In this document: piece after piece, positions 35,728 to 44,100 of the stretch
How positions within the stretch are numbered: the stretch's first letter is position 1
Layout of the letters: each line of letters begins with the position of its first letter
Assembly (NCBI GenBank): GCA_016717005.1
Contig: JADJUF010000039.1
Span: forward strand, 1 to 64,000
Reading direction: 5' to 3'
Length of the DNA stretch: 64,000 nt
Source: Myxococcales bacterium
Lineage (GTDB): Bacteria > Myxococcota_A > Polyangia > Haliangiales > Haliangiaceae
Program-made: the position numbers and the translations under genes
Notes under the pieces: model-generated
The model's input: only the letters and a program-made list of their open reading frames with translations
Databases searched by the model: none
Told to the model about the DNA's origin: nothing

Positions 35728-36910
35728 GCCGTTCGGCCCGCCCCCCGTCGGGCACGAGCCCCCACGAGCCGCCGCGCCGAGCCGCGAGCCGCCCGGGCCG
35801 CGTCGCGCGCGCGTGTTCTTCGCGTTCGTCGTCAAGGAGTGGAAGCACGTCCTGCGCGATCGCAAGAGCCTGATCATCCTCTTGGGCCTGCCGGTCGTGA
35901 TGATGATCCTGTTCGGGTTCGCGCTGTCCAACGAGGTCAAGAGCACGCGGTTCGTGGTCCTCGATCCCACGCCCGACGCCACGACGATCGCGATCACCGA
36001 GCGCCTCGACCAGAGCCGCTACTTCGCGCTCGTCGGCCGGGTCGACGACGAGGCCGCGCTCCTGCGCAGCTTCCGCCGGGGCGAGGCCCGGGTCGCCGTG
36101 GTGTTCCAGGCCGGCTTCGACCGCGCGCTGCGCCACGACCTCCACGCCCAGGTCCGGGTGGTCGCCGACGCGTCGGACGCCAACACCGCCGCCACGGTCA
36201 CCGCCTACGCCAGCGCGATCATCGCCCAGGTCCAGGCCGACCTGGCGGGCCCCGCCGCCGCCCGCGGCGGGATCGCGATCGAGACCCGCATGCTCTACAA
36301 CCCGCAGCTCAAGAGCAGCTACATGTTCGTGCCGGGCGTGATGACGCTGATCCTGATGCTGCTCGGCGCGATGATGACCTCGGTGTCGATCGTCCGCGAG
36401 AAGGAGACCGGCACGATGGAGATCCTGCTGGTGTCACCGATGAACCCGCTGGTGGTGATCGTCAGCAAGGCGGTGCCGTACCTGCTCCTGTGCTTCATCG
36501 ACGTGCTGATCATCCTCGGCCTGTCGTACGGCCTGCTCGACATGCCGACCGGCGCCAACGTGCCGCTGCTGCTGGCCGAGTGCCTGCTGTTCATCGTCGC
36601 GACGCTGGCGCTGGGCCTGGTCATCTCGAACGTGGTCGCGACCCAGCAGACCGCGATGTTCATCTCGCTGGTCGGCCTGCTGATGCCGTCCCTGGTCTTC
36701 AGCGGCTTCATGTTCCCGATCCAGAACATGCCGCTGCCGCTGCGGGTGTTCAGCAACGTGGTCCCGACCAAGTGGTTCTACCTGATCGTCAGCGACGTCA
36801 TGATCAAGCACCTGGGGTTCGCGGCGGTGATCAAGCCGACGCTGATCCTGGTCGGCATGACCGTCGGGCTCCTGGCGATCGCGCTCAAGACCTTCCGGCA
36901 GCGGCTCTAG
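35717..36910 (+). CDS. ABC-2 type permease 1 (YbhS-like)
   Basis: 397 residues. After a Pro-rich cytoplasmic start (PFGPPPVGHEPPRAAAPSREPP), the ABC-2 permease fold begins: FFAFVVKEWKHVLRDRKSLIILLGLPVVMMILFGFAL (first membrane helix), a large periplasmic loop of about 160 residues (STRFVVLDPTPDATTIAITERL and on), then five membrane helices from YMFVPGVMTLILMLLGAMM to LLAIALKTF, with the conserved VREKETGTMEILLVSPM coupling helix and the FSGFMFPIQNMP motif. It forms half of the channel of the exporter. Overlaps ATPase 2 by 11 bases; the second permease starts 2 bases after its stop. Confidence 0.9.
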   Translation: MATEPFGPPPVGHEPPRAAAPSREPPGPRRARVFFAFVVKEWKHVLRDRKSLIILLGLPVVMMILFGFALSNEVKSTRFVVLDPTPDATTIAITERLDQSRYFALVGRVDDEAALLRSFRRGEARVAVVFQAGFDRALRHDLHAQVRVVADASDANTAATVTAYASAIIAQVQADLAGPAAARGGIAIETRMLYNPQLKSSYMFVPGVMTLILMLLGAMMTSVSIVREKETGTMEILLVSPMNPLVVIVSKAVPYLLLCFIDVLIILGLSYGLLDMPTGANVPLLLAECLLFIVATLALGLVISNVVATQQTAMFISLVGLLMPSLVFSGFMFPIQNMPLPLRVFSNVVPTKWFYLIVSDVMIKHLGFAAVIKPTLILVGMTVGLLAIALKTFRQRL

Positions 36911-36912
36911 TA

Positions 36913-38028
36913 ATGCGCACCCTGTTCTACATCCTCCAGAAAGAGTTCCTGCTGATCTTCCGGGACAAGACGATCCTGCGGCTGATCTTCGTCATGCCGA
37001 TCATGCAGCTCGTGCTGATCCCGATGGCGGCGGACTACGAGGTCAAGGGCATCTCGCTGGCGGTCGTCGATCACGATCACTCGGGCACGTCGCGGCGCCT
37101 GGTCGACCGGCTGGGCGCGTCGAGCTACTTCGAGGTGGTCGCGACGCCGGACGACTACCACGCGGGCGTCGCGCTGGTCGAGCGGCGCGCCGCCGACCTG
37201 GTGCTGACCATCCCGGCCGGGTTCGATCACGACCTGACCGTCACCGGCCGGGCGGCGCTGCAGATCGCGGCCGACGGCGTCAACGGCGTCCGCGCTGGGC
37301 TCGGCGTCGCCTACGCCTCGGCGATGGTGCGGCAGCTCCAGCAGGAGCTCCTGGCCGCGGCCCCGGGCCGGGCCGGGCCAGTGCCGACGATCGAGGTCAC
37401 GTCCGCGAGCTGGTTCAACCCGCACGTCGACTACCCGATGTTCATGGTGCCGGGCATCCTCGCGATCCTCGTGACCATGGTCGGGGCGCTCCTGTCGGCG
37501 CTCAACATCGTCAAGGAGAAGGAGGACGGCACGATCGAGCAGATCAACGTCACGCCGATCAAGAAGTACCAGTTCATCCTCGGCAAGCTGATCCCGTTCT
37601 GGGTGCTCGGGCTGGCGTCGATCACGCTCGGCATGATCGTCGCGCGCTTCGTCTACGGCCTGATCCCGGTCGGCGCGTTCCTGACGATCTACGTCTTCGC
37701 CGCGGTCTACCTGGTCGGCGTGCTCGGCGTCGGCCTGTTCCTCAGCACGGTCAGCGAGCACCAGCAGCAGGCGACCCTGTTCTCGTTCTTCGTGATGATG
37801 ATCTTCATCCTGCTCGGTGGGCTGTATACGCTGGTTGAGAGCATGCTCGGCTGGGTTTAGCACATCGCTGTGTTCAACCCGTCCACCTACTTCATCGACG
37901 TCATCCGCTCGGTCTACATCAAGGGCAGCACGATCGGCGACCTGGCCCCGGCGCTCCTGAAGCTGGCCGGCTTCGCGGTCTTCTTCCAACGCGCTCGCGG
38001 TCTGGGCTACCGCAAGCGCAGCACGTAG
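36913..38028 (+). CDS. ABC-2 type permease 2 (YbhR-like), interrupted by an in-frame amber codon
   Basis: 371 residues if the stop is ignored, the normal length for this family. It starts MRTLFYILQKEFLLIFRDKTILRLIFVMP, then the periplasmic loop, and membrane helices from MFMVPGILAILVTMVGALLS with coupling helix NIVKEKEDGTIEQINVTPI. At 37,858-37,860 a TAG follows LVESMLGWV; the same frame goes on with HIAVFNPSTYFIDVIRSVYIKG, the family's usual last helix region. The codon could come from CAG by one change. Near 37,985 the reading FFQRARGLGY looks like FFNALAVWGY read with one extra and one missing base. So the 315-residue product would lack its last membrane helix, or the sequence here is wrong. 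Confidence 0.8.
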
Positions 38029-38213
38029 CGGCCGGCGGCCCGGCGTCAGCACGGGCAGGATTGTCGATCGAGCCGGTCCGCGCGCGGGCGGCTCGCGGCT
38101 CGGGTGCGGCCCGGTCAGGGCTCGCCGCCCGAGGGGCCGACCTGCTTCGGCCCAACTCACGGCCCTCGGCGTCCCCCTGCACCTGCCTGGGTTCGGCGAC
38201 GATCCGCTGAACC

Positions 38214-38711
38214 TCAGAAGTAGAAGCGCAGGCCGAGGCCGCCGTCGAGATCGACGGTCGGGTGGTCGGGGCCGGGGTCGATGACGGTGATCTTGAGCGC
38301 CAGCTCGCCGTAGAGCTCGATCGGGGTCTTGCGGAACACCAGCGCGAGCTCGAGCGGGAACCGCGCGGCGACGTGCAGGTCGTCGTCGAACCGGCCGGCG
38401 TCGTCGAACAGCGCCACCCCGACGCCGAGCCGCAGCGGCACCAGCACGCTGCGCCCGCGCGACATCATCGGCGTCACCAGGTAGGTCGCGTGGGCGTAGG
38501 CGCCGTCGTTCAGGTTGTCCCAGCGCGAGTACGCGCCGAACAGCAGATCGAGCGCGGTCCGGCGCGACAGGCCCAGCTTGACGTCGAGGCCGGTCGGCTC
38601 GCCGACGAACAGCCCGACGCCGACGTCGGCCCGCGCCGGCGCCGCGGTGAGCGTGAGCGCGGTGGCGAGCGCCAGCGCGCACGAGGACAGACGAGCCAGG
38701 ACTTGCGCCAT
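38214..38711 (-). CDS. Small outer-membrane beta-barrel-like protein
   Basis: 165 residues. A signal peptide (LARLSSCALALATALTLTAAPARA) is followed by alternating strands GVGLFVGEPTGLDVKLGLSRRTALDLLFGAYSRW, YAHATYLVTP, VLVPLRLGVGVALF, HVAARFPLELALVFRKTPIELYGELALKIT and a C-terminal aromatic GLGLRFYF, which fits the outer-membrane beta-signal ending in Phe. No specific family is recognised, but similar short proteins with VGVGLFVGEPTGLDLK starts are common in myxobacteria. It stands alone, convergent with the efflux operon. Confidence 0.75.
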   Translation of the reverse strand: MAQVLARLSSCALALATALTLTAAPARADVGVGLFVGEPTGLDVKLGLSRRTALDLLFGAYSRWDNLNDGAYAHATYLVTPMMSRGRSVLVPLRLGVGVALFDDAGRFDDDLHVAARFPLELALVFRKTPIELYGELALKITVIDPGPDHPTVDLDGGLGLRFYF

Positions 38712-38941
38712 GACCCCGATCCAGCGCCGCTGCGCCGCCGCGGGGTGGCGTTCGACCACCCGCGTTGGCCGCGTACGCGCCGTCACGCCCGCGGCGCGCG
38801 GAGAGCCCGACGGGTCGCGGCGACAGCGTCGTGGACCGGCGCTGAACGCACCGGGCTCAGGCGCGAGGGGACGAGATTCCCGGCGAACCGCCGCTGGTCC
38901 TGGGCTAGATCCGTCGGCCGCGGCGCCGACGGCGTTCCAGC

Positions 38942-39337
38942 TCAGTGACAGTTCTCGAACGTGACCTTGCCCGAGAGGCTGACGCCATCGGCGGCGCACG
39001 CGAGGACGGCGCTGCCCTCGACGTTCTTGACGTCGTTGACGGTGCTGTTCTGGGTGTCGACCTTGACGGTGCCGCACGCGCCCAGCTCGGCGCCGCGGGG
39101 CGAGTCGGGCCCGAACACGACGACGTTGGCCTCGCCGGTCGGCGTCTGCACCAGCCGCAGCTTCCAGCCGCCCTTGCCGGTGACCTCGACGCCGCTGAAG
39201 CCGTAGACGGCGCCGTTGCGGCAGCTCGACGGCGCGAACGGCTCGCCGTTGAGCGTCAGGTCGCCGCCCAGCTTGTTCGAGCAGATGCAGTTGGCGAACA
39301 CGATCGGTAGGGCCCAGGCCCAGCGCGGGATCCTCAC
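38942..39337 (-). CDS. Small secreted protein or lipoprotein of unknown function
   Basis: 131 residues. The N-terminus MRIPRWAWALPIVFANCICSN is hydrophobic with a Cys at 17; FANC is a poor lipobox, so it may be a lipoprotein or simply exported. The mature part is a compact domain with five or six Cys (for example LNGEPFAPSSCRNG, ELGACGTVKVD, AVLACAADG, TFENCH at the very end), so disulfides are likely. The strands GVEVTGKGGWKLRLVQTP and EANVVVFGP suggest a beta sandwich. No family recognised. Confidence 0.7.
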   Translation of the reverse strand: MRIPRWAWALPIVFANCICSNKLGGDLTLNGEPFAPSSCRNGAVYGFSGVEVTGKGGWKLRLVQTPTGEANVVVFGPDSPRGAELGACGTVKVDTQNSTVNDVKNVEGSAVLACAADGVSLSGKVTFENCH

Positions 39338-39405
39338 CGGCCGAGCGTACCGCAGGTCGCGGCGGACCGGGCCCCGACGTGCGCCCGGCGCGATACGATG
39401 GCCCG

Positions 39406-40617
39406 ATGCTCCGCCTCGCCTGCGCCGCGACCGCGATCCTCGCGGCGGCCTGCGCCTACGATCGGCCCGCGCTCGCCCCGCTCGACGACGCGACGCCGAG
39501 CGACGGCGTGGCCGCGACCGACGCGCCGATCGACGGCGCCGCCGCGTGCGCCACCGACGACGCGTGCCGGAGCCAGGTCTGCGACGGCGGGACCTGCCTG
39601 CCGTCCGACGACGCGCGCTACGTCGCGCCGATCGGCGACGACGCCGCCCCGTGCAGCCAGGCCGCGCCGTGCCGCACCGTCGCGCGCGCGCTCGCCGCCC
39701 GCGGGGCGCGCGCGATCGTGGTCCTGGCCAGCGGCACGTACCCGGCGACCGTGCGGATCAACCCGCTCACCCAGAGCGAGCCGCCGTTCGACGTGCTGCT
39801 GGTCGGCGGCGCCGACGCGTCCCAGGATCCCGCGGTCATCACCGCCACCAGCGATGGCAGCAACAGCGACGGGATCGAGGTCTATCGAGGGCGCGTGCGG
39901 CTGCGCAACCTCACGGTCACCGGTTCGACGATGAACGACGCGTCCGACGCGATCTGGACCCAGCCCAGCACCACCGTCACGCTCGAGCGGGTCACCGTCG
40001 GCCCCAGCCCCAACGATGGCCTCGCGTGCAACGGCTGCGCGCTGACCGCGACCGGCGGCGCGTTCATCGACAACGGCCACCAGGGCGTGCAGGTCAACAA
40101 CGGCGCGGCGACCCTCGTCGCCAACGTCATCACCCGCAACGCCGGGGGCGGGCTAGTGATCGACGCGACCGCGTGCACGATCGCGTCGAACCTCGTCGTC
40201 GCCAACGGCGCGCTGGGCGGCGCGGTCGGCGGCGCGTCGATCAAGTGCACCGACCACCGGGTCGAGCACAACACCTTCACGCGCAACCTCGCGCTCGACA
40301 CCGCCGCGTCGAACTACCAGTGCGGCTCGACCGGGATCGGCGCGATCAACCGCAACAACTTGTTCGACGGCCCGGCGCGCACCGCGACCGGCTGCGGCCA
40401 CACCTACTCGCTGTTCACCGCGGGCATGCCGCCGGCCGGCGCCGGCAACCTCGTCGGCGGTCCCGGCTTCGTGAGCGCGACCGACGCCCACATCACCGCG
40501 GCCAGCGCGGCCCGCGGCGCGGCCGACCCGGCCACGCCCACCGACCTGACGATCGACGTCGATGGTCAGGCGCGGGTGCAGGGCCTGCGCGACATCGGCG
40601 CCGACGAGATCCCCTGA
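39406..40617 (+). CDS. Right-handed beta-helix lipoprotein
   Basis: 403 residues. Lipoprotein signal LRLACAATAILAAAC with Cys at 16, then a Cys-rich short domain (CATDDACRSQVCDGGTCLPSDD) as in many myxobacterial lipoproteins. The main part is a parallel beta helix of the pectate-lyase/NosD type: ARALAARGARAIVVLASGTYP, GVEVYRGRVRLRNLTVTGS, TVTLERVTVGPSPNDGLACNGC, GVQVNNGAATLVANVITRNAGGGLVID, HRVEHNTFTRNLALD, and a C-terminal DIGADEIP. Such proteins bind or cut polysaccharides at the cell surface; no catalytic set is obvious. A hairpin terminator lies just after the stop. Confidence 0.85.
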   Translation: MLRLACAATAILAAACAYDRPALAPLDDATPSDGVAATDAPIDGAAACATDDACRSQVCDGGTCLPSDDARYVAPIGDDAAPCSQAAPCRTVARALAARGARAIVVLASGTYPATVRINPLTQSEPPFDVLLVGGADASQDPAVITATSDGSNSDGIEVYRGRVRLRNLTVTGSTMNDASDAIWTQPSTTVTLERVTVGPSPNDGLACNGCALTATGGAFIDNGHQGVQVNNGAATLVANVITRNAGGGLVIDATACTIASNLVVANGALGGAVGGASIKCTDHRVEHNTFTRNLALDTAASNYQCGSTGIGAINRNNLFDGPARTATGCGHTYSLFTAGMPPAGAGNLVGGPGFVSATDAHITAASAARGAADPATPTDLTIDVDGQARVQGLRDIGADEIP

Positions 40618-40637
40618 ACCGATCCCGAAAAGGCGAC

Positions 40638-40660
40638 GGGGGAGCCTGTTAGGCTCCCCC
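40638..40660 (-). terminator. Strong hairpin, probably a shared terminator
   Basis: GGGGGAGCCT and AGGCTCCCCC pair perfectly (10 bases) around a 3-base loop. It lies 20 bases after the beta-helix gene on one side and 6 bases after the tRNA-Lys gene on the other; on the minus strand a TTTT run follows a few bases later, so it best fits termination of the tRNA transcript. Confidence 0.75.
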
Positions 40661-40666
40661 GATTCG

Positions 40667-40739
40667 TGAGGGCAGTAGGAATCGAACCTACAACCAGCGG
40701 ATTAAGAGTCCGATGCTCTACCAATTGAGCTATGCCCCC
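40667..40739 (-). tRNA. tRNA-Lys (anticodon CUU)
   Basis: On the minus strand the sequence folds as a 73-base tRNA: acceptor GGGGGCA with TGCCCTC, D-arm TAGCTCAATTGGTAGAGCA, anticodon loop ACTCTTAAT with anticodon CTT, and T-arm GGTTCGATTCC. Discriminator A; the CCA end is not encoded. It reads AAG codons. Confidence 0.95.
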
Positions 40740-40778
40740 AGAAACTCGTGCGATGCGGTCGTCCTTGTACGGTTGTTG

Positions 40779-40852
40779 TGGGCTCGGGGCGACTCGAACG
40801 CCCGACCTACGGGTTCGAAGCCCGGCGCTCTATCCAATTGAGCTACGAGCCC
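40779..40852 (-). tRNA. tRNA-Arg (anticodon UCG)
   Basis: A 74-base tRNA on the minus strand: acceptor GGGCTCG with CGAGCCC, D-arm TAGCTCAATTGGATAGAGCG, anticodon loop CTTCGAA with anticodon TCG, T-arm CGTTCGAGTCG. Discriminator A, no encoded CCA. It reads CGA and perhaps other CGN arginine codons. It lies 39 bases upstream of tRNA-Lys, and the two are probably one transcript. Confidence 0.93.
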
Positions 40853-40867
40853 TGCGTGTCGCGCGGA

Positions 40868-40897
40868 TTACTAGGGGATGGGCGGGGGACGTGTCAA
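40868..40897 (-). promoter_or_regulatory. Promoter of the tRNA-Arg/tRNA-Lys transcript
   Basis: On the minus strand TTGACA (40897-40892), an 18-base spacer and TAGTAA (40873-40868) lie 16 bases upstream of the tRNA-Arg 5' end. Confidence 0.7.
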
Positions 40898-41143
40898 GAG
40901 CGGCGCGGAAAAACTCGCCGTGCGGCCGTCCGGGGACCCACCCGCGCCTACCCCGTGCGATCGGCCGCACCCGACGGCCCAAGCTGGCCTGACCACTAAA
41001 CCCGCGCATTTTCGCAGACGTGCCGCACGATCAGGGTTCATTTCCGCGCCCAGATCCGTATCATGTTCCGAATCGCATTCCGTCCTCGATCAGGCGGGGT
41101 GCCGCGCCGGGGAGCGCGCCATCACCGTCGCCGCGGAGGCCCA

Positions 41144-44100
41144 GTGTTCTCGAAGCACCTACGCTTGAATATCTTGTTCTCGATCGCGTTCGTCACGCTG
41201 GCCGCGTGCGGCGGGCTCGGCGGCGGCTGCGGCGGCTGCGGCAGCCTGCCGTTGCCCGCGGGCGGCCTGCCCAAGACCCAGACCATCGAAGGCGGTGGCC
41301 AGATCCGCGTCACGCGACCTGGCTTCACCAAGCTGACGCAGATCATCCCCCCGCTGCTCAACCAGCAGCTCGGCAACGGCTTCTGCGTCGGCCCCGGCAG
41401 CGTCGGCACGCCGAGCGGCGGCTTCCTCGCCACCGGCGCGCGCTACTGCAGCACCAACCAGGGCGCGACCCCGTCGATCCCCGACGCGTGCGGCGCCGCG
41501 AACGGGTGCAACGTCGGCGTCCACCTCGACTCGACCAACATCAGCGTCACCAACGCCCAGCGGATGAACGTCCGCATCCAGCTCGACGTGAACGCCACGG
41601 TGCCACTCAGCGGTCAGGTGGTCGGCATCGGGTTCTCGTGCAGCCTGTCGGCGACCGGCCCCAACATCGTGATCGACGCCGACATCCAGTTCGGCATCGA
41701 CCCGGCCACCGGCAAGCTGACGATGGAGCTCGCGGGCATCAACGGCCTCGACACCTCCGACCTCAGCTTCAACGGTTGCAGCGTCGTGTCCGACGTCGCC
41801 AACCTGCTCAACTCCCTCCTCAACTCGTTCATCGGTGACTTCATCATCGACCTGCTGACCCCGACCTTCAACAACCTCATCCAGGGCTTCCTGCCCGACC
41901 CGCTCGGCATCGAGGGCATGGTCGATATCGGCCAGCTCATGGCGGGCGTGTCGCCCGGCACCGAGGGCTTCATGGAGGCCCGGATGATCCCGGGCGGCTA
42001 CGTGTCGCTGCAGGCCGGCGGCATGTCGCTCGGCCTGATCACCGGCCTCAACGCCGATCAGAACCCCACGACCCGCACGCCCGACCTGATCAGCGAGCCC
42101 GCCTACTGCGTGCCGCCGATCCCCGCGCCCAACTTCGCCGCGCCGCCCGCGTCGCTGCCGGCCAGCTCGCGCGGCACGTTCACGCTCGCGCCCGCCAACG
42201 AGTTCGTCGGCATGCCCGAGCCCGCTGACGACCTCGCGATCGGCCTGTCCGAGACCACGCTCGACCTCGCCGGCCACCACCTCGTCACCTCGGGCGGCAT
42301 GTGCCTCGGCGTCGGCACGTCGCTGGTCTCGCAGCTCACGCTCGGCACGATCAGCCTGCTGGTGCCGTCGCTCAACGACGTCGGCGAGGGCAGCGAGCCG
42401 CTGCTCCTGGTCACGCGGCCGCAGAAGGCGCTCGACTTCAAGATCGGTGACGGCACCGAGGCGTCGCCCGCGCTCACGATCGCGATCGACGACTTCGAGG
42501 TCGACTTCTACGCGTTCATCTTCGAGCGCTACGTGCGCGTCTTCACGATGTCGCTCGACATGAACGTGGGCGTGAACCTCGAGTTCACCCAGATGCCGGG
42601 CCAGCCGGCGACGGTCAAGCCGATCCTGGTCGGGCTCACCGCCGATCAGATCGGCATCACGGTGCTCAACAACGAGTTCGTCAAGGAGAGCGCCGCCGAG
42701 CTCGAGGCGGTGCTGCCGACGGTGTTCAACCTGGCGCTGCCGCTCATCACCGGCGGCATCGACCCGTTCCCGGTCCCGGACTTCGCCGGGTTCACGCTGA
42801 ACAACCTCCGCGTCCAGAAGGTCACGACCTCGCAGGACGAGTTCCTCGCGATCTACGCGTCGCTGGGCGCCTCGGCGATGATGCGCCAGCTCGCGGCCGA
42901 CCAGGTCCCGGGCCTGACCCCGGTGCTCGACGCCATCGATGAGCAGGCCGGCCTCAAGCACGGCTGGCCGAAGCCGGTCCTGGCGCCGACGGCGCAGGTC
43001 CGCTCGGTCACGGTGCCGACGCCCGACGTGGTGCGCGCGGCGCTGGCCGGCTACCCCGGCGCGACGCTGCCGGCGGTGACGATCGACGCCGCGACCCACG
43101 ACGCCGAGGGGCGCCCGCTCGAGTGGAGCTGGAACCTCGACGGCGGCATGTGGCGCCCGTTCACCAGCGCCGCGCCGCTGGTCATCAGCGACAAGGCGTT
43201 CGCGTGGCAGGGCAAGTACACGATCGGGCTGCGGGCGCGGGTGGTCGGTGACTACCGCACCACCTCGGCCAGCACCGTCGAGCTGCCGGTCGTGATCGAC
43301 TCGGTCGGCCCGCGCATCCTGGTCGAGCAGGCCGCCTGGCACGGCGACCGCCTGACCGTCCCGGCCTACGACGTGGTCTACGGCGTCGACCACCTCGAGT
43401 GGGCGTTCGGCCTCGTCGGTGACGACCTGCCGGCCACCGACTGGAGCGGCGCGCCTTCGATCGACCGCGCCACGGCCAAGGACCTGGCCAACGCCGACGG
43501 CGACCTGGTCGTGTTCGTGCGCGACCCCAGCGGCAACACCAGCACGGTGACCTACCGCACCGACTTCCACGGCGCGCCCGGCGAGGGCGGCTGCAACTGC
43601 GACTCGAGCGGCGGCGCCCCGGTCGGCACCCTGGTGCTGATCCTGCTCACCGGGATGATGCTGCTTTTTCGACGGGGCATGGCGACCGGCGGCGCGGTCG
43701 TTGTGCGGGCGCGACGCCGGCTCGCTAGCTCGCAGCGGTACCTCGGGATGATCGGCCTGTGGCTCGGGGTCGCGGCGCTGTCGTCGCTGGTCCCGGGCTG
43801 CTCGTGCGGCTCCAAGGCCGGGGCCCAGAGCTGCGAGGTGGTCGAGGACTGTGACCTCGACTGCCCCGAGGGCCAGATCCCGCTGTGCTTCGACAGCGAG
43901 TGCGTGTGCGTGTCCGACGTGCCCTACGGCCGCATCGGCACCCACTCCGACGTCGCGGTCGGCCCCCTCGGCGACGCGGTCGTGTCGGCCTACGCGCAGA
44001 ACCACGGCGACCTCGTGGTCGCGCGCCACAGCGGCAACGGCCGCATCCCCGACGAGGCCTGGGAGTTCGTCGACGGCGTGCCCGACGGCCCGGTGGCCCT

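Noticed and set aside
37919..38182. Small minus-strand ORF of 87 codons downstream of the efflux operon
   Set aside because: No start signal or family resemblance, and it overlaps the permease C-terminus.
40667..40852. Genomic-island integration site at the tRNA genes
   Set aside because: No integrase, no duplicated tRNA 3' end and no change in base composition nearby.
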